5,620 bases of DNA from Actinomycetes bacterium (GCA_023415395.1 JAEZKN010000509.1:1-5620); one strand, 5' to 3'; shown: positions 1 to 5,569, numbered from the stretch's first letter. Program-made: numbers and translations. Notes: generated by a model from the sequence alone, not told the origin.

Positions 1-428
1 GCGTACGGGCCGAGCGCGAGGCGGGCCATGAACCGGTTGGAGTCGCGCGAGCCGGCCACCGCCGCGGTGGCGACGTGCCCGATGCCGAGCTCCTCGGCCC
101 AGGAGACGGCAGCATCCATGAGCGCGCTGCCGACGCCGTGGCGCTGGAAGCGCGGCAGGACGTGCGGGGAGAGCGCGCGCACGATCGGCTCGCGGTCCAG
201 GGCGGTCATCGTGGTGGCCTCGAGGTGGACGGCGCCGGCGAACTCGCCGTCGTACTCCGCCACCAGGATCCGCTCGGTCGTCGACTCCTCGACGCGTGCG
301 AGCACCGCCTCGACGTCCGCGGCCTGACCCTCGGGCCCCGAGCGGCGCAGGACGTCGGCCCAGAGCGCCGCGAGCTGCGGAGCGTCCTTCGGTTCGGCTG
401 CGCGCAGCGACACCAGCGAACGGGTCAT
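1..428 (-). CDS. GNAT-family N-acetyltransferase, partial (C-terminus beyond window)
   Basis: Reading the minus strand from the ATG at 428-426 gives 142 stop-free codons to the window edge, so the 3' part of the gene is missing. The protein begins MTRSLVSLRAAEPKDAPQLA, the usual first strand and helix of a GNAT fold. It continues with a strand-rich middle (ILVAEYDGEFAGAVHLEAT, about residues 60-78). Motif A is at about residues 92-107: a strand (SPHVLP) followed by RFQRHGVGSALMDAA, where Q/R-x-x-G-V-G is the acetyl-CoA pyrophosphate-binding loop. A helix and the motif-B strand (ELGIGHVATAAV) follow, then SRDSNRFMARLALGPYA, typical of the C-terminal part of the acetyl-CoA site. Family knowledge: these enzymes move an acetyl group from acetyl-CoA to an amine. 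The substrate cannot be inferred here. The start is supported by GGAAGG (444-439) 10 nt upstream and by a candidate promoter at 529-500. The frame stays open upstream but has no ATG, GTG or TTG before the promoter. Confidence 0.88.
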   Translation of the reverse strand, partial: MTRSLVSLRAAEPKDAPQLAALWADVLRRSGPEGQAADVEAVLARVEESTTERILVAEYDGEFAGAVHLEATTMTALDREPIVRALSPHVLPRFQRHGVGSALMDAAVSWAEELGIGHVATAAVAGSRDSNRFMARLALGPY

Positions 429-499
429 GGGGTCCAGGCCTTCCCAGTCAAACGGGTCGTACCGCGCATCCCGTCCCCCGAACGCGGCACCAAAGAAGG

Positions 500-529
500 A
501 GACTACGCTCAGCCCGGCTGATCTGTCAG
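500..529 (-). promoter_or_regulatory. Candidate sigma70-type promoter for the acetyltransferase gene
   Basis: On the minus strand CTGACA (529-524, 5 of 6 matches to TTGACA) is separated by 18 nt from TAGTCT (505-500, with the key T, A and final T of the -10 box). Transcription would begin near 493 and leave a leader of about 65 nt before the ATG at 428. It sits in the divergent intergenic region, and its -35 end abuts the ribosome binding site of the plus-strand gene. On the plus strand a possible -10 (TACGCT, 504-509) overlaps the minus-strand -10, but no convincing -35 accompanies it, so no plus-strand promoter is annotated. Judged by eye from consensus matching only. Confidence 0.45.
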
Positions 530-539
530 AGGGAGTCCC

Positions 540-1286
540 GTGATCATCGGTATCGGTACCGTCGTCAACGTCGTCGCCGTCCTCGCGGGCAGCACGATCG
601 GGGTCCTTCTCGGCAACCGGCTGCCCAGCCGCACGCGCGACGTCGTCACCGACGCCCTGGGCCTGGTCACCCTCCTCATCGCCGGCACGTCGGCGATGGC
701 GGTGCTCGATGACGACCTGGCTGCCGAGGTCGGCTCGGGCGCCCCGATGCTCATCGTGCTCGGCGCGCTCCTCGTCGGCGGGATCGTCGGCTCGCTGCTG
801 CGCCTGGAGTCGCGCGTCGAGGGGGTCGGCGGCTGGCTCCAGCGCCGGCTCACGGGCGCCACCGGGAACGCCGACCGCCACCGCTTCATCGAGGGCTTCG
901 TGGTCGCGTCCCTGGTCTTCTGCACCGGTCCCCTGACCATCCTCGGGTCGCTCAACGACGGCCTCGGCAACGGCGCCGAGCAGCTCGTCCTCAAGTCGGT
1001 GCTCGACGGGTTCGCGGCGATCGCGTTCGCGGCGTCGTTCGGCTGGGGCGTCGCCGCCAGCATCGTGACGATCGTCGCGATCCAGGGCTCGCTGACCGTG
1101 CTCGGGCTGGCGCTCGGCGACGTGCTCCCCGACCCGCACCTCGCGGCGATCACCGCCACCGGCGGGCTGCTGCTGGTCGGCATCGCCCTGCGGCTGCTGC
1201 GGGTGCGCGAGATCCCGGTGGCCGACCTGTTGCCGGCGCTCCTCGTGGCGCCCGTCCTCGTGACGATCACCGCCGCCCTGCGCTGA
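540..1286 (+). CDS. DUF554 family integral membrane protein (YqgA/YdfK-like)
   Basis: This is a 248-residue hydrophobic protein, close to the usual length of about 230-240 for DUF554. It starts at a GTG preceded by AGAGGGAG (528-535) with short spacing. Family hallmarks are visible in order: a glycine-rich first membrane segment, MIIGIGTVVNVVAVLAGSTI (1-20); the N-R-L-P motif just after it (26-29); a second hydrophobic stretch (38-55); LIVLGALLVGGIVGSLLRLE (71-90); the signature FCTGPLTILGSLNDG (127-141); LKSVLDGFAAIAFAASFGWG (151-170); and a C-terminal pair of helices around TGGLLLVGIALRLL (207-220) and DLLPALLVAPVLVTI (229-243). About six or seven membrane segments are expected, in the cytoplasmic membrane. 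The family is widespread, but its molecular function is not established to my knowledge, so no transport role is asserted. The gene stands alone: it is divergent from the acetyltransferase and separated by 196 bp from the liv operon. No frameshift or truncation is seen. Confidence 0.92.
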   Translation: MIIGIGTVVNVVAVLAGSTIGVLLGNRLPSRTRDVVTDALGLVTLLIAGTSAMAVLDDDLAAEVGSGAPMLIVLGALLVGGIVGSLLRLESRVEGVGGWLQRRLTGATGNADRHRFIEGFVVASLVFCTGPLTILGSLNDGLGNGAEQLVLKSVLDGFAAIAFAASFGWGVAASIVTIVAIQGSLTVLGLALGDVLPDPHLAAITATGGLLLVGIALRLLRVREIPVADLLPALLVAPVLVTITAALR

Positions 1287-1292
1287 GCGCGG

Positions 1293-1309
1293 CCGCCGAC
1301 CCACGGCGG
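1293..1309 (+). terminator. Possible terminator hairpin after the DUF554 gene
   Basis: CCGCCG (1293-1298), loop ACCCA, CGGCGG (1304-1309) forms a perfect 6-bp, all-GC stem seven bases after the TGA. There is no U-tract directly after it; the only T-run nearby is TTTT at 1319-1322. Actinobacterial terminators often lack U-tracts, so it may end transcription of the membrane protein gene before the liv promoter. Chance occurrence in GC-rich DNA is also plausible. Confidence 0.35.
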
Positions 1310-1344
1310 AAATCGGACTTTTACCGTTCTGTGACCGAGTCGGG

Positions 1345-1373
1345 CTGGCACGGGCTCGAAGTGCACCTAGGGT
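1345..1373 (+). promoter_or_regulatory. Candidate promoter of the liv operon
   Basis: CTGGCA (1345-1350, 4 of 6 matches to TTGACA) is followed after 17 nt by TAGGGT (1368-1373), a common actinobacterial -10 form (TANNNT). The predicted start near 1380 would give a leader of about 100 nt before the livH ATG at 1483. A second -10-like hexamer, TAGTGT (1424-1429), lies nearer the gene but has no good -35 at 17-18 nt. The stretch 1287-1482 has no supported gene; it holds this candidate, the terminator-like hairpin at 1293-1309 and the leader inverted repeats. Consensus matching by eye only. Confidence 0.4.
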
Positions 1374-1382
1374 GGGGCGCCT

Positions 1383-1422
1383 CACCTCGGCTGGCGGAGG
1401 TGTCCGGCATCACACCGAGCCG
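1383..1422 (+). repeat. Overlapping inverted repeats in the liv leader (mutually exclusive hairpins)
   Basis: Hairpin one is CACCTC (1383-1388), an 8-nt loop, and GAGGTG (1397-1402). Hairpin two pairs GGTGT (1399-1403) with ACACC (1412-1416). It can be capped by CGGCT (1388-1392) pairing with AGCCG (1418-1422). The two structures share bases, so only one can form at a time. This layout is compatible with an alternative-fold leader. No leader peptide rich in Leu, Ile or Val codons is visible, so classical attenuation is not supported. Stems of 5-6 bp arise often in DNA of this composition. Confidence 0.35.
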
Positions 1423-1449
1423 CTAGTGTCCCGTCATCACCGATCGAAC

Positions 1450-1479
1450 GACGCCCTCCGGCGTCTCGTCCTCAGGAGG
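1450..1479 (+). promoter_or_regulatory. livH ribosome binding site with upstream hairpin and potential anti-SD
   Basis: AGGAGG (1474-1479) is the strongest Shine-Dalgarno sequence in the window and marks the ATG at 1483, but the spacer is only 3 nt, shorter than usual. Just upstream GACGCC (1450-1455), loop CTCC, GGCGTC (1460-1465) makes a perfect 6-bp stem. The sequence CCTCC in and beside that loop (1455-1459) is exactly complementary to GGAGG (1475-1479). The leader could therefore switch between a free and a masked ribosome binding site. The pairing is seen in the sequence; a regulatory role is inference. Confidence 0.45.
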
Positions 1480-1482
1480 CCC

Positions 1483-2862
1483 ATGCACACCCGAGCCCCC
1501 CGCGCACTGGCGGGCGTCGGCGCCCTCCTGGTCGCTCTGCTCTGCCTCCTCGGGGTGGTGCTCAGCGGATCAGCGTCCGCGGCGGCGCCGACCGAGGAGT
1601 CAGCGTCGTGCGACCTGCGACCCGGGACCGACGACGACACGATCTCGATCCTCGGGCGGATCTGCGACCGGCGTGAGGACCCCCAGGCCCCGGTCCCGGG
1701 CGTGACCGTGGTCGTCACCGACTCGGCCGGCGAGGTCGTCGGCGAGGCGGAGTCGGAGGCCAACGGCACCTTCCAGATCGACCTCCCCGGCGCGGCGGCC
1801 TCGCTGCTCGGCAAGGAGTTCACGGTCACCCTCGACGAGGACACGCTCCCCGAGGACACCAAGCCCGAGGTCACCGAGCGGGTGGTGCAGGTCAACCTGG
1901 ACACCGACCAGGCCGTGACCTTCCCGATCGGCGACGCCGGACCGGGCGGGAGCGGCACGGCCACCCGCGCCCTCCAGCTGGCCGTCGGCGGCATCGTCTT
2001 CTCGGTCTGCCTGGCGCTCGCCTCGCTCGGCCTCTCGATGGTGTTCAGCACCACCGGCCTGACGAACTTCGCGCACGGCGAGCTGGTGACCTTCGGCGCG
2101 CTCGTCGCGTTCGCCGTCGACCAGCTGCCCGGGCAGATCTCGATCGGCGGCACCAACGTGACCGTGGTCGTCGGCGTCCTGGCGGCGTTCGTCGTCTCCG
2201 GCGCCTTCGGCTGGCTCAACGACGCGGCGCTCTGGAAGCCGCTGCGCCGCCGCGGCACCGGCCTGGTCGCCATGATGATCGTGAGCATCGGCCTCTCGAT
2301 CTTCCTGCGCAACATCTACCAGTACTTCGCCGGTGCGCAGAGCCGGAACTACTCGCAGTACGCCGCGGTGGAGCCGTGGGAGATCGGCCCGGTCCTGCTC
2401 ACGTCCAAGGAGCTCATGGTCGTCATCGGCGGCGTCCTGGTCCTGATCGCGACCACGGCGCTGCTGCAGTACACCCGCCTCGGCAAGGCCACCCGCGCCG
2501 TCGCCGACAACCCGGCGCTGTCGGCCTCGACCGGCATCAACGTCGAGCGCGTGATCAGCCTGGTCTGGATCGGCGGCACCGCGCTGGCCGGCCTCAGCGG
2601 TGCGCTGCTCGGCCTGACCCAGGGCTTCGACTACCAGATCGGCTTCAAGATCCTGCTGCTCATCTTCGCCGCGACCGTCCTCGGCGGCCTCGGGACCATC
2701 TGGGGCGCGATCGTCGGCGCCTTCATCATCGGACTGTTCACCGAGCTCTCCACGCTGTGGCTCCCCGCCGAGTTCAAGTTCGTCGGCGCCCTGCTGGTGC
2801 TCATCGTCGTCCTGCTGATCAGGCCCCAGGGCCTGCTCGGCAAGGCCCAGCGAGTCGGCTGA
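1483..2862 (+). CDS. livH: LivH-type ABC permease with N-terminal signal peptide and fused extracytoplasmic domain
   Basis: One of two membrane subunits of a branched-chain-amino-acid-type ABC importer. The 459-residue protein is far longer than a usual LivH of about 290-310. Residues 1-35 form a signal peptide: MHTRAPR, a hydrophobic core (about 8-27), then SGSASAAA with AxA-type cleavage sites. Residues about 36-150 are an acidic, beta-rich domain containing PVPGVTVVVTDSAGEVVGEA (70-89) and NGTFQIDLPG (94-103), resembling carboxypeptidase-regulatory or CNA-B-like sandwiches. C43 and C61 could form a disulfide. After the linker GPGGSGTA (153-160) comes the complete permease core, with about eight membrane segments: TTGLTNFAHGELVTFGALVA (190-209), the LMMIVSIGLSIFLRN-like segment (262-277), the ATPase-contacting loop YTRLGKATRAVADNPALSAS (330-349), AGLSGALLG (369-377), TVLGGLGTIWGAIVGAFIIG (398-417) and the terminal RPQGLLGK (447-454). 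An open frame continues upstream to a GTG at 1372, but that would put about 37 arginine-rich residues before the signal peptide and has no ribosome binding site. The ATG at 1483 is therefore chosen. Confidence 0.9.
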   Translation: MHTRAPRALAGVGALLVALLCLLGVVLSGSASAAAPTEESASCDLRPGTDDDTISILGRICDRREDPQAPVPGVTVVVTDSAGEVVGEAESEANGTFQIDLPGAAASLLGKEFTVTLDEDTLPEDTKPEVTERVVQVNLDTDQAVTFPIGDAGPGGSGTATRALQLAVGGIVFSVCLALASLGLSMVFSTTGLTNFAHGELVTFGALVAFAVDQLPGQISIGGTNVTVVVGVLAAFVVSGAFGWLNDAALWKPLRRRGTGLVAMMIVSIGLSIFLRNIYQYFAGAQSRNYSQYAAVEPWEIGPVLLTSKELMVVIGGVLVLIATTALLQYTRLGKATRAVADNPALSASTGINVERVISLVWIGGTALAGLSGALLGLTQGFDYQIGFKILLLIFAATVLGGLGTIWGAIVGAFIIGLFTELSTLWLPAEFKFVGALLVLIVVLLIRPQGLLGKAQRVG

Positions 2863-2873
2863 GAGGCAGAGAC

Positions 2874-3869
2874 ATGGACTTCGGAAACATCCTGACCCTC
2901 GCCCTCCAGTCGGCCCTGGGCCCGACCGCGATCGTCTACTGCCTCGCGGCCATCGGCCTCAACGTCCACTTCGGCTACACCGGCCTGCTCAACTTCGGCC
3001 AGGCCGGCTTCATGATGATCGCCGGCTACTCGATGGTCTCGCTGGCGACCGTGTGGGACCTGAGCCTCTGGGTCGGCGTGCTGGTGGGCTTCGCGCTCAC
3101 CATCGTCCTCGCCCTCATCCTCGGCGTCCCGACGCTGCGGCTCCGGGCGGACTACCTCGCCATCGTCACGATCGCGGCGGCGGAGATCATCCGCCAGACC
3201 ATCAGCGCGGCGAAGTTCTCCGACACCTTCGGCGGCCAGGACGGCCTGACGAACTTCATCGGCCCGTTCCGCGAGCTGAACCCCTACACCGGGCCGATCG
3301 ACCTCGGGATCGTCACCTGGAGCGCCTACGACTTCTGGGTGATGACCGTCGGCTGGGTCCTGGTGGCGGTCTGCTGCCTGATCGTGTGGGCCCTGATGCG
3401 CAGCCCGTGGGGCCGCGTGCTGAAGTCGATCCGCGAGGACGAGGACGCCGTGCGCTCGCTCGGCAAGAACGTCTACGCCTACAAGATGCAGTCGCTGATC
3501 ATCGGCGGCCTCTTCGGCGCGCTCGCCGGCTTCATGGTCGCGCTCCGCTCGGCGGCCATCGGTCCCTCGTTCTTCGCCACCGACGTCACCTTCTTCGCCT
3601 ACACGGTGCTGCTCATCGGCGGCGCCGCCCGGGTGCTGGGCCCCGTGCTCGGCGCGGTGATCTTCTGGTTCCTGATCACGGGTCTCGGCTCGTTCTTCAC
3701 CCAGGCCACCGCGGGCGCCGACCCGCTCATCCCCGAGGCGATCATGTCCTCGCAGCAGGCCAGCCTGATGCGCTTCATCTTCCTCGGACTGGGACTCATG
3801 CTGTTGATGATCTTCCGACCACAAGGAATCCTCGGCGACCGAAGGGAGCTGGCGATCGATGCCCGCTGA
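2874..3869 (+). CDS. livM: LivM-type branched-chain amino acid ABC transporter permease
   Basis: This is the second membrane subunit of the importer, predicted to pair with LivH. It has 331 residues, normal for LivM. The ATG follows the livH stop after 11 nt, with AGAGG (2862-2866) as ribosome binding site at 7-nt spacing. Visible landmarks: YCLAAIGLNVHFGYTGLLNF (22-41) and GQAGFMMIAGYSMV (42-55), the classic LivM first helices; LRLRADYLAIVTIAAAEIIR (88-107); GGQDGLTN (120-127), the conserved loop after the fourth segment; a hydrophobic segment at about 155-175; and the cytoplasmic EAA-like loop SPWGRVLKSIREDEDAVRSL (177-196), which contacts the ATPases. After that come GALAGFMVAL (215-224), a helix with TVLLIGGAARVLGPVLGAVI (244-263), and the ending IFRPQGILGDRR (313-324). 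About eight membrane segments are expected. There is no signal peptide or extra domain, unlike its partner. The 3' end overlaps livG by 11 nt. Confidence 0.95.
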   Translation: MDFGNILTLALQSALGPTAIVYCLAAIGLNVHFGYTGLLNFGQAGFMMIAGYSMVSLATVWDLSLWVGVLVGFALTIVLALILGVPTLRLRADYLAIVTIAAAEIIRQTISAAKFSDTFGGQDGLTNFIGPFRELNPYTGPIDLGIVTWSAYDFWVMTVGWVLVAVCCLIVWALMRSPWGRVLKSIREDEDAVRSLGKNVYAYKMQSLIIGGLFGALAGFMVALRSAAIGPSFFATDVTFFAYTVLLIGGAARVLGPVLGAVIFWFLITGLGSFFTQATAGADPLIPEAIMSSQQASLMRFIFLGLGLMLLMIFRPQGILGDRRELAIDAR

Positions 3870-4788
3870 GACCACCGCGGCGGCCGCGAACCCGTTCGCC
3901 GACGTCGCCCACGAGCCTGGTGCGGCGAAGCCCGACCCGATCGTCGTCGCGGACGGCATCAAGCGCCAGTTCGGCGGACTGACGGCCGTCAACGTCGAGC
4001 ACCTGGAGATCCAGCGCGGCAAGATTACCGCCCTGATCGGCCCGAACGGTGCCGGCAAGACGACGTTCTTCAACCTGCTGACCGGCTTCGACCGCCCCAA
4101 CGAGGGCGACTGGTCCTTCAACGGCGAGAGCCTGAGCAAGGTGCCGGCGTACCGCGTCGCCCGGATGGGCATGGTGCGCACCTTCCAGCTCACCAAGGTG
4201 CTCTCGCTGCTGACCGTCATGGAGAACATGCGCGCCGGCGCGGCCGGCCAGAGCGGCGAGAAGCTCTCGCGCGCGATGTTCCCCTTCCTGTGGCGCTCGG
4301 AGGAGGCGGCGAACACCGCCCGGGCCGAGGCCCTGCTCGAGCGCTTCTTGCTGATCAAGAAGAAGGACGACTTCGCCGGCTCGCTCTCGGGCGGCCAGCG
4401 CAAGCTGCTGGAGATGGCCCGTGCGCTGATGACCGATCCCGAGCTGGTCATGCTCGACGAGCCGATGGCCGGGGTGAACCCGGCGCTGAAGCAGTCGCTG
4501 CTCGGCCACGTGAAGTCGCTGCGCGACGAGGGCCGCACGGTGCTCTTCGTCGAGCACGACATGGACATGGTCCGCGACATCTCCGACTGGGTCATCGTGA
4601 TGGCCCAGGGACAGGTGATCGCCGAGGGGCCGCCGGACTCCGTCATGAGCGACCAGCGCGTGATCGACGCCTACCTGGGCGCCCACCACGACACCACGCT
4701 GGGCTTCGAGGAGGAAGAGGCGATCCTCGCGGCCGCGCAGGCCGAGCTCGACAAGGAAGCCGAAGAGAGGGAGTCGGAGAATGACTGA
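3859..4788 (+). CDS. livG: LivG-type ABC transporter ATP-binding protein
   Basis: Cytoplasmic ATPase of the importer, with all nucleotide-binding motifs intact: Walker A GPNGAGKTT (61-69), Q-loop TFQL (Q110), signature LSGGQRKLLEMARAL (176-190), Walker B LVMLDEP with D200 and catalytic E201, D-loop region AGVNP, and H-switch VEHD (H233). The LivG type is shown by the long insert between Q-loop and signature (about 120-175) and by the C-terminal RVIDAYLG (267-274). At 309 residues it is longer than the usual 250-260. The excess is an Ala/Pro-rich leader of about 27 residues and an acidic tail (284-309, Glu-rich). No in-frame ATG or GTG exists between the first Met and the ATPase fold, so the N-terminal extension is real if the gene is expressed. 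The start lies inside livM, with AAGGGAG (3842-3848) about 10 nt upstream; the 3' end overlaps livF by 8 nt. Confidence 0.95.
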   Translation: MPAETTAAAANPFADVAHEPGAAKPDPIVVADGIKRQFGGLTAVNVEHLEIQRGKITALIGPNGAGKTTFFNLLTGFDRPNEGDWSFNGESLSKVPAYRVARMGMVRTFQLTKVLSLLTVMENMRAGAAGQSGEKLSRAMFPFLWRSEEAANTARAEALLERFLLIKKKDDFAGSLSGGQRKLLEMARALMTDPELVMLDEPMAGVNPALKQSLLGHVKSLRDEGRTVLFVEHDMDMVRDISDWVIVMAQGQVIAEGPPDSVMSDQRVIDAYLGAHHDTTLGFEEEEAILAAAQAELDKEAEERESEND

Positions 4789-5569
4789 GACCACCGGGGG
4801 CTCCACGTCCGGCGAGACCGACCGCAGCGCGCACCTGGCCGCCGCCGAGGGCGCGGTCCTGCGGGCCGACAACCTCATCGCGGGCTACTTCCCGGGCGTC
4901 AACATCCTCAACGGCGCCGACCTCTACTGCCAGCAGGGTGAGCTCGTCGGCATCATCGGGCCCAACGGCGCCGGGAAGTCCACGCTGCTCAAGGCCCTCT
5001 TCGGGCTGGTGAAGATCTCGTCCGGCTCCGTCCAGCTCAGCGGCCAGGACATCACCAACGAGCGCGCCGACACCCTGGTGACCAAGGGCATCGGCTTCGT
5101 CCCGCAGACCAACAACGTGTTCCCCTCGCTCACCATCCAGGAGAACCTGGAGATGGGCGTCTACCAGCGGCCGAAGTCCTTCCAGAAGCGCTTCGAGTTC
5201 GTCGCCGACCTCTTCCCCGCCCTCTACGACCGGCGCGCGCAGCGCGCCGGCTCACTCTCGGGCGGCGAGCGGCAGATGGTGGCGATGGGCCGGGCGCTGA
5301 TGATGGAGCCGTCCGTCCTGCTGCTCGACGAGCCCTCCGCCGGCCTCTCCCCCGTCCTGCAGGACGAGGTGTTCATCCAGACCCGCCGGATCAACCGGGC
5401 CGGGGTCTCGGTGGTCATGGTCGAGCAGAACGCCCGCCGCTGCCTGCAGATCTGCGACCGCGGCTACGTGCTCGACCAGGGCCGCAACGCCTACACGGGC
5501 ACCGGGGCCGACCTCGGCAACGACCCCAAGGTCATCGAGCTCTACCTGGGGACCCTGGCCAAGGCCTGA
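4781..5569 (+). CDS. livF: LivF-type ABC transporter ATP-binding protein
   Basis: Second ATPase of the importer, 262 residues against about 235-240 for typical LivF. Motifs: Walker A GPNGAGKST (60-68), Q-loop FVPQTNNVFPSLT (Q109), signature LSGGERQMVAMGRALM (159-174), Walker B VLLLDEPSAGLSP (179-191, D183 and E184). The H-switch position reads VEQN (Q216 instead of His), which is a known LivF-family trait. The NxxVFPxLT element after the Q-loop and the ending IELYLG (252-257) are also typical of LivF. The first 28 or so residues (MTETTGGSTSGETDRSAHLA and following) are a low-complexity extension with no alternative in-frame start before the fold. The ATG overlaps the livG stop (ATGACTGA), and AGAGGGAG (4766-4773) is a suitable ribosome binding site at 7-nt spacing. 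This is the last gene of the operon in the window. Confidence 0.95.
   Translation: MTETTGGSTSGETDRSAHLAAAEGAVLRADNLIAGYFPGVNILNGADLYCQQGELVGIIGPNGAGKSTLLKALFGLVKISSGSVQLSGQDITNERADTLVTKGIGFVPQTNNVFPSLTIQENLEMGVYQRPKSFQKRFEFVADLFPALYDRRAQRAGSLSGGERQMVAMGRALMMEPSVLLLDEPSAGLSPVLQDEVFIQTRRINRAGVSVVMVEQNARRCLQICDRGYVLDQGRNAYTGTGADLGNDPKVIELYLGTLAKA

Noticed and set aside
75..521. Plus-strand frames at 28-327 and 75-521 opposite the acetyltransferase
   Set aside because: The minus strand gives a coherent GNAT sequence with motif A, while the plus-strand translations are Arg/Ser/Ala-rich with no recognisable features.
429..539. Upstream extension of the acetyltransferase frame, reading FGGRDARYDPFDWEGLDP before the Met
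   Set aside because: The frame is open, but it contains no ATG, GTG or TTG between the proposed transcription start and the ATG at 428, which has its own ribosome binding site. Treated as a chance open frame.
509..1366. A 285-codon minus-strand frame opposite the DUF554 gene
   Set aside because: Its translation is rich in Arg, Ser, Thr and Pro with no domain, and the opposite strand encodes a clear DUF554 protein with signature motifs. It is a GC-rich shadow frame.
1345..1370. Resemblance of CTGGCAC...GTGCACCTAG to a CIRCE (HrcA) operator
   Set aside because: The arms match for only four bases (GCAC and GTGC) and the spacing between them (9) does not fit the CIRCE arrangement, where the longer arms put GCAC and GTGC 13 nt apart.
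1400..1426. A GTG-started 8-codon frame ending in TAG as a leader peptide
   Set aside because: It has no correctly spaced ribosome binding site (GGAG abuts the GTG) and only one branched-chain codon (Ile), so attenuation by Leu/Ile/Val codons is not supported.
2631..4646. A 671-codon open frame on the minus strand across livH, livM and livG
   Set aside because: Long antisense frames are expected in high-GC genes with biased third positions. Its translation is low-complexity, rich in Arg, Asp, Glu and His, and the plus strand there encodes intact, recognisable LivH/M/G motifs.
1483..5569. Assignment as a urea (Urt) transporter because of the extended first permease
   Set aside because: The second permease has LivM-type landmarks (FGYTGLLNFGQAGF), no urease or urtA gene is visible, and the extra domain of the first permease is beta-rich. 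The Liv type is the better label, though the substrate remains unproven.
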